This document shows, piece after piece, positions 8,853 through 17,708 of a stretch of 64,000 nucleotides of DNA (positions are counted from its first letter, which is position 1; the number at the start of each line of letters is the position of its first letter). The position numbers and the translations under genes were made by a program. Under the pieces are notes generated by a model. That model was not told the DNA's origin. It did not search any database and saw only the letters and a program-made list of their open reading frames with translations. The stretch comes from Deltaproteobacteria bacterium HGW-Deltaproteobacteria-15 (GTDB lineage Bacteria > Desulfobacterota > DSM-4660 > Desulfatiglandales > HGW-15), in the NCBI GenBank assembly GCA_002840535.1, contig PHBH01000034.1, positions 81,452 through 145,451 on the forward strand, read 5' to 3'.

Positions 8853-9416
8853 ATGGAAAAGGCACAAAAACCCAACCAGTTCGGAGCCGATCGGCGCCAA
8901 TCCTTCAGGGTGGATGACATCCTCTCGCTGGTATCGAGGAAGATCCGTCCTGATGAGCCGCATCCCAGGGCCAGGATCTTGCCCGGGTTTTCGGAAGATT
9001 ACCTCATCGACTCCACAGAGGGACCCCCGGATGACACCGTGAATCCGCATGTCTGGAGATTGCTCCTCCAGATTCAGAACAGGCTCGAGTTGATCATCAA
9101 CAAAATGAACCTCGAGGAACAGGGGGTGGCAAAGGCGGAACCCAAACCCATATCCCTCAGCACAACCGGCGCCAAATTCACGACATGGGAGCGTTACATT
9201 CCGGGCGATATGCTGGAGCTGAAGATCTTTCTGCCCCTGGATCCTCCCGTGTGGGTGGTGGTCTATGGCAAGGTTCTGAGGAATGTCGAGAAGCCGGAGG
9301 GGGAGAGGCAGGTGGCTGTTCAATTTCAGGAAATCGACGAGTCCGTGACAGAAGTCATTAACAGGTATGGTTTGAAACGACAGAGGGAGCTTATCCGCAG
9401 GCGAAAAGGCGACTGA
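8853..9416 (+). CDS. PilZ-domain protein upstream of motAB
   Basis: This 187-residue cytoplasmic protein starts at an ATG 4 bases after AGGAGGG. The segment PKPISLSTTGAKFTTW (about residues 98-113), then a strand-rich part ending VAVQFQEID, resembles the PilZ beta-barrel core. The usual RxxxR arm may be represented by RRQSFR (residues 14-19), but about 85 residues separate it from the SxxTG part, much more than in canonical PilZ domains, so cyclic di-GMP binding is uncertain. Co-transcription with motA and motB suggests a role in controlling the flagellar stator or motor output. Confidence 0.7.
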   Translation: MEKAQKPNQFGADRRQSFRVDDILSLVSRKIRPDEPHPRARILPGFSEDYLIDSTEGPPDDTVNPHVWRLLLQIQNRLELIINKMNLEEQGVAKAEPKPISLSTTGAKFTTWERYIPGDMLELKIFLPLDPPVWVVVYGKVLRNVEKPEGERQVAVQFQEIDESVTEVINRYGLKRQRELIRRRKGD

Positions 9417-9442
9417 TTCTTTGATATAGGGGAATGGTGTCC

Positions 9443-10306
9443 ATGTTTGTGATCGTGGGTATCCTCGTGGTGCTGGGTTCGGTAATCGGCGGCTATCTGA
9501 TGGAGCACGGGAATCTGGGCGTGTTGTTTCAGCCTGCAGAGCTCGTCATTATCTTCGGGGCCGCGATTGGATCGCTTGTGATTTCCTCTCCCAAGAAAGT
9601 GCTGCTTCTTGTAACGGGAAGCATCAAGTCGATTTTTGAGTCGGGAGAGGTTACCAAGGAGACATACCTCGACCTTATGATCCTGATGAACCGCCTCTTC
9701 CGCAAGATCAGAAAAGAAGGCCTTCTGGCGATCGAAACCGACGTAGACAACCCGAAACAGAGCGCCATCTTCTCCAGCCATGAATCGATCCTTGCCGATC
9801 AGCAGGTACTTGAGTTCATATGCGACAACTTGAGGGTGATCATTTCGACCAGTCTTCCGGCCCATGAATTCGAGAGTCTGCTCGATACAGACATCGAGAT
9901 AAGGGATCACGAGAGGCTGATTCCTGCCGGAAGTATCGCAAAGGTTGCAGATGCGCTCCCGGGGCTCGGGATCGTTGCGGCGGTGATGGGTGTCGTTCTG
10001 ACCATGGGCAAGATAAGCGAACCGCCTGAGGTTCTCGGACACAGCATTGGAGCGGCACTGGTGGGCACTTTTCTCGGCGTGCTGTGCTGCTACGGGTTCG
10101 TTGGACCCATGGCAGCCAATCTGGAACATAAGGGAAAGGAAAAGGAGATCTTCCTTACCGTCATCAAGGCCGCCCTGCTTGCCTGCGCTGCAGGTGCAGC
10201 CCCACAGACGGCGTTGGAATCGGCCAGGAGGGCAATTCCATATGGGGACAGACCCACTTTTGAAGAGCTAGAAGAGGCCATGAAGAAGTGGAAGGAAAAA
10301 ACGTAA
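9443..10306 (+). CDS. motA: Flagellar stator protein MotA
   Basis: This 287-residue inner-membrane stator subunit has four predicted membrane segments, a large cytoplasmic loop and the closing pattern VVAAVMGVVLTMG plus ALVGTFLGVLCCYGFV that carries the conserved prolines and helices 3 and 4. The second ATG (9443, MFVIVGILVVLGSVIGGYLM) is preferred because it matches the family start and sits 9 bases after AGGGGA; the ATG at 9434 would leave almost no spacing. With MotB it conducts ions that drive flagellar rotation. It overlaps motB by 19 bases. Confidence 0.92.
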   Translation: MFVIVGILVVLGSVIGGYLMEHGNLGVLFQPAELVIIFGAAIGSLVISSPKKVLLLVTGSIKSIFESGEVTKETYLDLMILMNRLFRKIRKEGLLAIETDVDNPKQSAIFSSHESILADQQVLEFICDNLRVIISTSLPAHEFESLLDTDIEIRDHERLIPAGSIAKVADALPGLGIVAAVMGVVLTMGKISEPPEVLGHSIGAALVGTFLGVLCCYGFVGPMAANLEHKGKEKEIFLTVIKAALLACAAGAAPQTALESARRAIPYGDRPTFEELEEAMKKWKEKT

Positions 10307-11187
10307 TCATAAAAAGGGCCAGGAAAAAGGGCCATGGCGGAGGACACGGCGGAAGCTGGAAGGTCGCTTATGCCGATTTTGTCACGGCCATGATGGCATT
10401 CTTTCTCCTCCTTTGGCTGATCACAATGGTTTCCCCTGAGAAGAAGGCAAAGGTCTCGCATTACTTTCGGTATTTCAGCATATTTGAAAAATCCGGCACA
10501 TCGCTCGTGGACACGCAAAACGCTTCTCCCCCGATCGCCGGGACTTCACCCATACCGGAATTGATAAGCGAGGACGAAATCAAGGGTGACGCCTCTCCTG
10601 CCACGGCGCAATTTGAAGAAAAAATGAAAGTGGAAATGGAGACGAGGCTTTCCGAGTTCAAGGAACAGATCATGGTTGTGCAGTTCGATGGAGGGGTAAG
10701 ACTGGAACTCCTGGAGACCGAAGGCCGTCCGATGTTCCCCAGCGGCCGGAATGAATTGACCCCTGAGGGGAAAAAGATTCTCCAGGTGATCACAGAAAAT
10801 CTCCAGCAAAACAACTCCAAGATTGCGATTGAAGGACACACCGACGCGAAGGGGTTCGCATCCAACCGATACAGCAACTGGGAACTGTCCACGGAGAGGG
10901 CTTCGGCTGCAAGAAAAGAACTGGAGAAGAACGGGCTGGGCCCCGACCGTCTCGTGAGGATAGCAGGTCTCGCCGCGACTCAACCCCTGATTCGGGACAA
11001 CCCCGATGACTCCAGAAACAGGAGAATCAGCATCCTCCTGTTTGGTGAACCGTCTTCAACCCATCCCGCGGGGATCAAGGGCGCCGGAAAACTCGTGAAT
11101 CCGGTACCTGCTCAGGCGAGCAAGAAGATCCGGCCGGGCAATTTACAATTCGACCCGGTCGAGCAGTACCTGGTGGGGGGAAGGTAG
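10288..11187 (+). CDS. motB: Flagellar stator protein MotB
   Basis: This 299-residue protein has a basic N-terminus, one membrane segment (YADFVTAMMAFFLLLWLITM) with the ion-binding aspartate at Asp30, and a periplasmic OmpA-like peptidoglycan-binding domain (about 140-250) with the motif IEGHTDAKG and the arginine-rich NRRISILLF. It anchors the stator to the cell wall. It is translationally coupled to motA. Its TAG stop is directly followed, with no gap, by seven GCAAAGC-type heptads. Confidence 0.93.
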   Translation: MEGKNVIIKRARKKGHGGGHGGSWKVAYADFVTAMMAFFLLLWLITMVSPEKKAKVSHYFRYFSIFEKSGTSLVDTQNASPPIAGTSPIPELISEDEIKGDASPATAQFEEKMKVEMETRLSEFKEQIMVVQFDGGVRLELLETEGRPMFPSGRNELTPEGKKILQVITENLQQNNSKIAIEGHTDAKGFASNRYSNWELSTERASAARKELEKNGLGPDRLVRIAGLAATQPLIRDNPDDSRNRRISILLFGEPSSTHPAGIKGAGKLVNPVPAQASKKIRPGNLQFDPVEQYLVGGR

Positions 11188-11335
11188 GCAAAGCGCAAAG
11201 CGCATAGGGCATAGAGCATAGCGCAAGGAGCAAAGATCTGAGGGAAGAAGGAGGACCGCTTCGCTAGGAGGATGGACGATAGAAAACAATTCGCTTTTGC
11301 TATGCGGCATGCTCTATGCGCTATGCGGTTCTTGC
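11188..11335. repeat. Inverted repeat of heptads (GCAAAGC/GCATAGG versus GCTATGC)
   Basis: Seven perfect-phase units occupy 11188-11236 (GCAAAGC, GCAAAGC, GCATAGG, GCATAGA, GCATAGC, GCAAGGA, GCAAAGA), starting at the first base after the motB stop. The opposite arm is at 11299-11335 (GCTATGC, GGCATGC, TCTATGC, GCTATGC, then a 9-base unit) and ends 3 bases before the stop codon of the convergent Fe-S gene. The element fills the whole gap. Confidence 0.88.
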
Positions 11336-11338
11336 GTT

Positions 11339-11764
11339 TCAATCGAGGAGGGTTCTGTCGAACTTAACCTCCATGGCATGTGCCGGACAGGCCATGACGC
11401 ACATTTCGCAGGCGCTGCACTTGCTCTTATCGAAGATCACCTCCATCTCAGGCCGTCGGATGGACAGGGCGCCGGTCGGGCAGACTGCCGTGCAGGCCCC
11501 GCACTGAAAACACTTATCCTCATCTCTCTTCACATCCTCCCCGACACTCTCCACCTTGATTCCCACACTCTGCAAATAACGGATGCCTCTTTGAAAGTTC
11601 TTGCGGCGACCGCTCAATTCCATGACCACCAACCCTTCTTTTCGCGGATAAATGGTTGCCTTGAGAATATTGAAGGTGAGGTCAAACTTCCGGATGAGAT
11701 TTGCGGAAATGGGTTCGTTGACGAAAGTCGCCGGAAACCTGAGCGAGACAATCTTGGAATACAT
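11339..11764 (-). CDS. NIL-domain ferredoxin-like protein with two [4Fe-4S] sites
   Basis: This 141-residue protein has an N-terminal NIL domain (about 1-75, a ferredoxin-fold domain also found in methionine ABC ATPases) and a C-terminal two-cluster ferredoxin. Its cysteines are Cys85, 88, 91 and 95, and Cys116, 119, 122 and 126 (CxxCxxCxxxCP twice). Similar proteins occur in anaerobes and methanogens and are thought to act in sulfur or cysteine/homocysteine metabolism; that role is inference here. A good Shine-Dalgarno (GGAAAGGA) precedes the ATG at 11764. Its partner is unknown; it stands between motB and an aminotransferase. Confidence 0.85.
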   Translation of the reverse strand: MYSKIVSLRFPATFVNEPISANLIRKFDLTFNILKATIYPRKEGLVVMELSGRRKNFQRGIRYLQSVGIKVESVGEDVKRDEDKCFQCGACTAVCPTGALSIRRPEMEVIFDKSKCSACEMCVMACPAHAMEVKFDRTLLD

Positions 11765-11867
11765 GAAATGCTGTCCTTTCCTGATCGGCCTGAACCGAAG
11801 TAGCGAGCACTAACCCCGCAGCTTGAGACGGCGTTAGCAAGCGAGTCCAAATTAGATAGAAATTCCT

Positions 11868-11913
11868 CTTGAGGTGGAAGATTCCCTGCAGCTTGCTGCA
11901 GGGAGATTCAATG
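11868..11913. repeat. CTCCCTGCAG-type hairpin element
   Basis: TCCCTGCAG-CTTG-CTGCAGGGA (11883-11904) is a perfect 9-bp stem with a 4-base loop, flanked by CCTCTTGAGGTGGAAG and GATTCAATG. It begins one base after the TAG stop of the leftward aminotransferase, so it is a 3' element of that mRNA. Relatives are at 52313-52492 and, partly, at 39688-39715. Confidence 0.8.
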
Positions 11914-13098
11914 CTACTTTTTGAACTTCTTCAGCGCCCTTCCGAATCCCGGGAGCGATTTCTCGATGGTTCGATCATCTACGCAGAATGCAATCCTCAT
12001 ATGCCCGGGTCCGTAGAAGCCGCTTCCCGGAACTGTGAGAATGTTTTCCTCCTGCAGTGCGGAGACGAAAGCCACATCATCGTCTATCGGGGTTCGCGGG
12101 AAGAGATAAAATGCTCCACCAGGCTTTTCGAATTCATACCCCAGAGAGGAAAGCCCCTCGCACAGCATGTCCCTTTTCCTCTGATACGCAGAGACGTCCA
12201 CGCTTTGCTCCAGAAGAGGGATGATCGCCCGCTGCATCAGAGCCGGGGCGTTCACATACCCGAGGATTCGATTGCAGAGAACCATGCCGGCAATGAGGCT
12301 GGACTTGTCTGAAGCATAAGGATGAACTGCGGCATACCCTATTCTCTCTCCAGGCAGGGAGAGATCTTTAGAGAAAGAGGTGACCACAAAACTCTCCTCA
12401 TACACATCGAACACACTTGGCACGGCTATCCGGTCATAGACGATTTTTCTATAGGGTTCGTCGGAGATGAGATAGATTGGCCGGCCCAGACTGCGGCTCC
12501 GGTCCCGGAGGAGACCAGCCAGTTGCTCCAGTATCGTCCTGTCATAGACCTTCCCTGTCGGGTTGTTCGGAGAATTGATCAGAACCGCCCTGACTTTTTC
12601 GGTGATCGCATCTCCGATGGCATCCATGTCCAGAGAGAAGTCCTTTTTCGTTTTCACAACTCTGGGCACTCCCTGGTGGTTGTCCAGGTAGAAATTGTAT
12701 TCTACAAAATATGGACTGGGGATAACCACCTCGTCTCCCGGGTTCAGCACGGTCTTGAGAACGACATTCAATCCGCCTCCCGCACCCACCGTCATGATGA
12801 TGTCGTCCGGGCTGAAGGCCTGACGATTGTTTTTTCGGAGATACGCTGCGACAGCCTCCCGGGCATCGGTTCGACCTGCATTGGGCATGTAGGCGTGCTG
12901 TGCGGGGGATGGATCCTTCGCCAGGCTCTGCAGCACCTCCTTGAATGATGCCGGCGGTTCGAGGTTCGGATTTCCCAGGCTGAAGTCGAATACGTTATCT
13001 GGACCGAATTTCGCCTTTCTGATCATGCCCTCCTCGAACATCTTCCTGATCCAGGAGGATCTTTCAATCGATGCACGGATTTTCTCTGAGACCGGCAT
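11914..13098 (-). CDS. Pyridoxal-phosphate-dependent aminotransferase (class I/II)
   Basis: This 394-residue fold-type I aminotransferase resembles aspartate/alanine-type enzymes. Visible features are the SLGNPNLEPP start motif, the glycine-rich VGAGGGLNVVLKTVL, INSPNNPTGKVYD, SDEPYRKIVYD and the PLP lysine in SFSKDLSLPGERIGY. The frame is open 138 bases further upstream, but the ATG at 13098 is preceded by GGAGGTGG and begins like the family (MPVSEKIRASIE). Substrates cannot be assigned from sequence alone. It is divergent from the phosphofructokinase and its TAG stop abuts a hairpin repeat. Confidence 0.87.
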   Translation of the reverse strand: MPVSEKIRASIERSSWIRKMFEEGMIRKAKFGPDNVFDFSLGNPNLEPPASFKEVLQSLAKDPSPAQHAYMPNAGRTDAREAVAAYLRKNNRQAFSPDDIIMTVGAGGGLNVVLKTVLNPGDEVVIPSPYFVEYNFYLDNHQGVPRVVKTKKDFSLDMDAIGDAITEKVRAVLINSPNNPTGKVYDRTILEQLAGLLRDRSRSLGRPIYLISDEPYRKIVYDRIAVPSVFDVYEESFVVTSFSKDLSLPGERIGYAAVHPYASDKSSLIAGMVLCNRILGYVNAPALMQRAIIPLLEQSVDVSAYQRKRDMLCEGLSSLGYEFEKPGGAFYLFPRTPIDDDVAFVSALQEENILTVPGSGFYGPGHMRIAFCVDDRTIEKSLPGFGRALKKFKK

Positions 13099-13305
13099 TG
13101 GCCACCTCCACTCTGAGATACGGGGCAAGATACGAGTTTTGCAGGGGTTTGTAAAGACATTAGCATGGAGCCGAGCCTGCGGGTTCTCTTCTGCGGGGCC
13201 GCGATTTGCCCGACGCCGAGTCTCGAGAATCCCCATTAATCTCTTCCCTCCAGGTACTTATTGCGATAAAATAACTGGATTACTTTTCACGTGGGAGGAC
13301 GGACA

Positions 13306-14481
13306 ATGCAGAAAAAAGAAGGGAAAACCCCAACCATTGCAATCTTGACAGGCGGTGGGGATGTTCCGGGCCTCAATCCATGCATAAAAACGCTTGTCTA
13401 TCGTGCTGCCAGCGAAGGAATCAAAGTCCTGGGGATTCGGCGCGGTTGGGCCGGGATCCTCGAATACGACAGGGATGATTCGGACGGTTCTCACAAATGT
13501 GTGCAAGTGCTGACGCCTCCCGATGTCAGGACCATCGACCGGACGGGCGGAACCTTTCTTCACACCTCGCGGACAAACCCCAGTTCGGCACGAAGAAAGG
13601 ATGTTCCCGATTTCCTGAAGGAGAAATTCGGAGACGGCGAGGAGAAGAAGGATCTGACTTCCGTTGTCTTGGGGAACCTGAATTCTCTTGAGATTGACGC
13701 CATCATCCCGATCGGAGGTGATGACACTCTCAGCTTTGCGGATCGACTGCACCGCGAAGGATTCCCCGTAATCGCCATCCCAAAGACCATGGACAATGAT
13801 GTGTTCGGCACGGATTACTGCATCGGCTTTTCCACCGCAGTCACCCGAGCAGTAACCTTCATCCATGCGCTGAGAACATCCACCGGCTCGCATGAGCGGA
13901 TCGCGGTGGTAGAGCTCTTCGGAAGGTACTGCGGGGAGACTTCCCTCATTTCAGCATACCTTTCAGGAGTGGACCGGGCCATCATTTCCGAGGTAGCCTT
14001 TGATCCGGAGAGACTGGCGAAGCTTATCATGGAGGATAAGAAGGCAAACCCAAAGAATTATGCGATGATTACCATGTCCGAAGGGGCCAGAATGGTAAGA
14101 GGCGAGATGTTCCTTTCCGGGGAAACGGACGCGTACGGCCACAAGAAGCTGGGGGGAATCGGAGATGAGACCGGTGCTCTTCTGAAAAAGATCACAGGTG
14201 AGGATGTTCTGATTCAGAAGCTTTCCTATCTGATGAGAAGCGGCATCCCCGACTCTCTCGACCTCATGGTAGGGGTGAACTTCGCGAACATGGCCATAGA
14301 CCTGTTCCTGCGGGGGGTGTATGGCCGGCTTGTGGCACTCAATCGCGGGGTCTATTCGGATATCGCCTTGAGCACAGTGACGTCGGGGCAGAAGAGAGTG
14401 GATGTGAGAGAACTCTATGACGTCGAGGCGTACCGTCCGAAGGTTCGACACGTGAGCGGGAAACCCATGTTCCTGTACTAG
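13306..14481 (+). CDS. 6-phosphofructokinase, probably pyrophosphate-dependent
   Basis: This 391-residue phosphofructokinase begins at an ATG with GGGAGGAC just upstream (a GTG 15 bases earlier is less likely). Glycine-rich GGGDVPGLNP (residues 17-26) binds phosphate. Two key positions have the residues known for PPi-linked enzymes: Asp140 in GGDD (residues 137-140), where ATP enzymes have glycine, and Lys160 in PKTMDND, where ATP enzymes have glycine. So the donor is probably pyrophosphate, making glycolysis cheaper and the step reversible. The gene is divergent from the aminotransferase; a repeat follows within 3 bases of the TAG stop. Confidence 0.87.
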   Translation: MQKKEGKTPTIAILTGGGDVPGLNPCIKTLVYRAASEGIKVLGIRRGWAGILEYDRDDSDGSHKCVQVLTPPDVRTIDRTGGTFLHTSRTNPSSARRKDVPDFLKEKFGDGEEKKDLTSVVLGNLNSLEIDAIIPIGGDDTLSFADRLHREGFPVIAIPKTMDNDVFGTDYCIGFSTAVTRAVTFIHALRTSTGSHERIAVVELFGRYCGETSLISAYLSGVDRAIISEVAFDPERLAKLIMEDKKANPKNYAMITMSEGARMVRGEMFLSGETDAYGHKKLGGIGDETGALLKKITGEDVLIQKLSYLMRSGIPDSLDLMVGVNFANMAIDLFLRGVYGRLVALNRGVYSDIALSTVTSGQKRVDVRELYDVEAYRPKVRHVSGKPMFLY

Positions 14482-14483
14482 GT

Positions 14484-14638
14484 AGTGCCCATCCGGAAAT
14501 GAAGACTTCCGGATTCGCGCGATCGGTGGTCAGGTGTCAGGTGTCAGGCAAACCTTCAAGTTCGATGCATTAAGCTGACACCTGAAAGCTGACACCTGAA
14601 ACCTCAATCCGGAAAATGCCCATTTCTGGATGGACAAT
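14484..14638. repeat. Inverted repeat of heptads (GTGTCAG / GCTGACA-CCTGAAA)
   Basis: The left arm GGTCAG, GTGTCAG, GTGTCAG (14528-14547) faces GCTGACA, CCTGAAA, GCTGACA, CCTGAAA (14574-14601), all in 7-base phase. Outside these lies a second pair, GCCCATCCGGAAATG and AATCCGGAAAATGCCC. The element sits between the phosphofructokinase stop and ispG; the remaining bases to 14748 show nothing recognisable. Confidence 0.78.
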
Positions 14639-14748
14639 AGGTAACCGGATCCGCCCCAGGCGTTTGCCGGACCGGACCATCCCGTCAACCTATACCCCTG
14701 GCACTCAACTGATATTACGCTGAGCGCTGCACCGGAGTTCCGCTGGCC

Positions 14749-15867
14749 GTGACCTGTCATCCGAGAAGGAAAACAAGAAGGATCTACATCGGAAGCGTCC
14801 CTGTGGGCGGGGATGCACCCATTGCCGTCCAATCCATGACGAACACCGATACCCGGGACGTGGCATCCACGATTCGTCAGATCCAGCAGCTTTCGGAAGC
14901 CGGGTGTGACATCGTGCGGTTGGCCATACCGGATATGGAAGCCGCAGATGCACTTAAGAGGATCAAGTCGGCCGTAGCCGTGCCGCTTATTGCAGATATC
15001 CACTTCGACCACCGCCTTGCCCTTGCATCGCTTCGGTCGGGAGCGGACGGCCTGCGCATTAATCCGGGAAACATCGGCGGGCGCAAGGAAGTGGAGAAGG
15101 TAATCCGGGAGTCCCGGATAAGAAAGACCCCCATCCGCATAGGAGTGAACGGTGGCTCTCTTCCCAAACGCCTTCTCAAGAAGTACGGCCATCCCGTGCC
15201 GGAAGCGATGGTGGAGGCTGCCCTGGAATACATCCGATTGTTCGAGGAACTGGAGTATGATCAGATCAAGATCTCTCTCAAGTCTTCGAGCGTGCTGAAT
15301 ACCATTGCCGCCTATGAGTCCCTGAGCGCGCATGTCGATTATCCGCTCCATCTGGGAGTGACCGAGGCCGGTACCCTGATATCGGGAACAGTGAAAAATT
15401 CCCTTGGTATCGGTACTCTCCTGTTGAAGGGAATAGGGGATACCTTTCGGGTCTCTCTTACCAGGGAGCCGGTTGAGGAAGTGAAGGTCGCATATGAAAT
15501 CCTGCGAGCCCTCGATCTGAGACATCGGGGTCCTGAAATCATCTCCTGCCCGACATGCGGGCGCTGCGAGATCGATCTTTTCGGTCTGGTAAGCCGCGTT
15601 GAGGCCGCGCTCACGTCGATCCACTCCTCTCCGAAAGTGGCTGTCATGGGGTGCGTGGTCAATGGCCCCGGGGAAGCAAAGGAAGCGGATGTAGGCATTG
15701 CAGGGGGCAGGCGCCAGGGTATCCTTTTCAAAAAGGGAAAGCTGGTGAAAAAAGTTCGTGAAGAAGACCTGGCCGAGGCGCTTATAGCAGAGGTAAAAAA
15801 ACTCGCCGGAGAGGAACAAACAAAAATCCGAAGCACGAAATCCGAAATCCGAAACAATACCAAATGA
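14749..15867 (+). CDS. ispG: 4-hydroxy-3-methylbut-2-enyl diphosphate synthase IspG (GcpE)
   Basis: This 372-residue [4Fe-4S] enzyme of the MEP isoprenoid pathway has a TIM-barrel N-terminal part (PIAVQSMTNTDTRD, RLAIPDMEAADAL, GLRINPGNIG, RIGVNGGSLP) and a C-terminal reductase-like part with cluster cysteines in CPTCGRC and MGCVVNGPGEA. The start is a GTG at 14749 with GGAG 12 bases upstream. The last residues (about 15, IRSTKSEIRNNTK) and the stop are encoded by a dispersed AAATCCG repeat rather than by family sequence. Confidence 0.93.
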   Translation: MTCHPRRKTRRIYIGSVPVGGDAPIAVQSMTNTDTRDVASTIRQIQQLSEAGCDIVRLAIPDMEAADALKRIKSAVAVPLIADIHFDHRLALASLRSGADGLRINPGNIGGRKEVEKVIRESRIRKTPIRIGVNGGSLPKRLLKKYGHPVPEAMVEAALEYIRLFEELEYDQIKISLKSSSVLNTIAAYESLSAHVDYPLHLGVTEAGTLISGTVKNSLGIGTLLLKGIGDTFRVSLTREPVEEVKVAYEILRALDLRHRGPEIISCPTCGRCEIDLFGLVSRVEAALTSIHSSPKVAVMGCVVNGPGEAKEADVGIAGGRRQGILFKKGKLVKKVREEDLAEALIAEVKKLAGEEQTKIRSTKSEIRNNTK

Positions 15868-15904
15868 CCAAATCTCTAGCAAAGCGGTATTCGGATTTCG
15901 AATT
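15824..15904. repeat. AAATCCG heptad repeat overlapping the 3' end of ispG
   Basis: Four in-phase units AAATCCG, AAGCACG, AAATCCG, AAATCCG at 15824-15851 lie inside the ispG coding sequence. The opposite arm ATTCGGATTTCGAATT is at 15889-15904. The same word and spacer (AAACAATA, CAAATGACCAAA) occur in reverse orientation at 30859-31015. Confidence 0.82.
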
Positions 15905-15997
15905 TGCCCGATCAATTTTCTGATGCAGAGCCGCCTGCCTCTGACTTGGCCCATGGGACCGGGTTTTCAGCCTGGAGAAAGAAGGAAGAGAAATTTT

Positions 15998-17708
15998 ATG
16001 CGCTACACCGGATATTTCATCCCTACATACAAGGAAACCCCTGCCGATGCAGAGGTCGTCAGTCATCAACTGATGCTGAGAGCGGGTTTGATCAGGAAAC
16101 TCACCTCCGGGATATACACCTATCTCCCTGCGGGGCTGAGGGCTCTCAAGAAGGTCGAGAATATCATCCGGGAAGAAATGAACAGGGCGGGCGCCATCGA
16201 GGTGCTGATGCCTTCTGTGCAGCCGGCTGAGTTATGGCAGGAGAGCGGCAGGTGGGAATACTACGGCCGGGAGCTCTTATCGCGATGCCTGTCTGGGGCC
16301 GACTCATGAGGAGGTCATCACGGACCTGGTCAGAAGAGAGATCCAGTCCTATAAACAGCTGCCTGTCAATTTCTATCAGATCCAGACCAAGTTCAGGGAT
16401 GAAATCAGGCCCCGTTTCGGAATTATGAGGGGGCGCGAATTCCTGATGAAGGACGCCTACAGCTTCGATATGGACGACCAGGGCGCGGACAGGAGCTATG
16501 GGTTGATGGTGGAGGCGTACAACAATATCTTCCGGCGCTGCGGGCTCAAGTTCAGGGCCGTGGAGGCGGACACGGGCACGATCGGGGGAAGTTTCTCCCA
16601 TGAATTCATGGTCCTTGCGGATACCGGAGAGGATCAGATCGTGAACTGCACGGAGTGCGCATACGCGGCAAACCTTGAAAAGGCCGAGCTGAAACCGTCC
16701 GGGCCGGATGCTGCCGATCCGCAGAAGGCGGATTTGAAAGCCGTTGAAGAGGTCCAAACGCCGGGCCGTAAAACCGTGGAAGAGGTCACCCGCTTCCTCT
16801 CCGTGGCGCCCTCTGAACTGATGAAGACCCTGATCTACAAGTCGGACGGCGACGTGGTGGCGGCCCTCGTCAGGGGAGACCACGAGTTGAACGAAGCCAA
16901 GTTGCGCAATGCGCTCGGTTCGGCACAGGTGGAACTTGCCGACGCGAATCTTATCCAGCAGGTCACTGGAGCTCCTGTGGGATTTGCCGGACCGGTGGGA
17001 CTGAAAATCAAAATTCTGGCGGATCACTCCGTCCGTTCCATCAGGAATGCGGTGACCGGGGGCAACAGGGAGGATCTCCACCTCCGTAACGTAAACCCCG
17101 GCAGAGATTACAAAGTCGATAACTATCTGGACTTGAGGGTCGTCATGCCCGGAGACCCATGTCCCAGATGCGGGGCCGAAATCCGGTTCGGCCGGGGCAT
17201 CGAGGTGGGGCACGTATTCAAGCTCGGAACAAAATACAGCAAGGCCATGAAAGCCTTGTTTTTGGACGAGCACGGCTCGGAAAAGCCTTTTATCATGGGT
17301 TGCTACGGAATCGGCGTCGGGAGAACGGTCGCGGCGGCGATCGAACAGAATCACGACGAAAACGGGATCATCTTTCCCATTCCCATCGCTCCTTTTGAAG
17401 TCGTGATTCTTCCTCTCCAGATGCATGAACAGGAGGTTGTGGAAGCGGCCGAAAAGATATACAAAGATCTCTCCGACAGCGGGGTGGAAGTTCTTCTGGA
17501 CGACAGGGATCTCCGCGGCGGAATCAAATTCAAAGATGCAGACCTCCTGGGCACGCCCGTACGTTTGACCCTCGGCCTCCGGAACATTCGGGAAGGCAAG
17601 GCGGAGATGAAGGTTCGTTCGGAACCCGACAACGTGGTCATTTCCCTTTCCGAGGCTGCCGGTATAGTGAGAGAAAAAGTAAAAGACCTCTATGGTTCGG
17701 TTAAATGA
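15998..17708 (+). pseudogene. proS: Prolyl-tRNA synthetase gene broken by an apparent 20-base deletion
   Basis: The N-terminal part (ATG 15998, MRYTGYFIPTYKETPADAE) reads in one frame up to YYGRELL at 16279 and would stop at 16309. The rest (CLGPTHEEVITDLVRRE from 16290, then MRGREFLMKDAYSFD to 17708) is in another frame. Ten bases separate ELL from CLGPTHEE where bacterial ProS has ten codons, so 20 bases appear missing; restoring them gives 576 residues, a normal length. The YbaK-like editing insertion, class II motifs 2 and 3 and the anticodon domain are intact. An essential single-copy gene is expected, so an assembly error is at least as likely as true inactivation. The end overlaps relA/spoT by 17 bases. 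Confidence 0.8.

Noticed and set aside
14530..15954. 474-codon ORF antisense to ispG
   Set aside because: It begins and ends in repeats and opposes a conserved gene.
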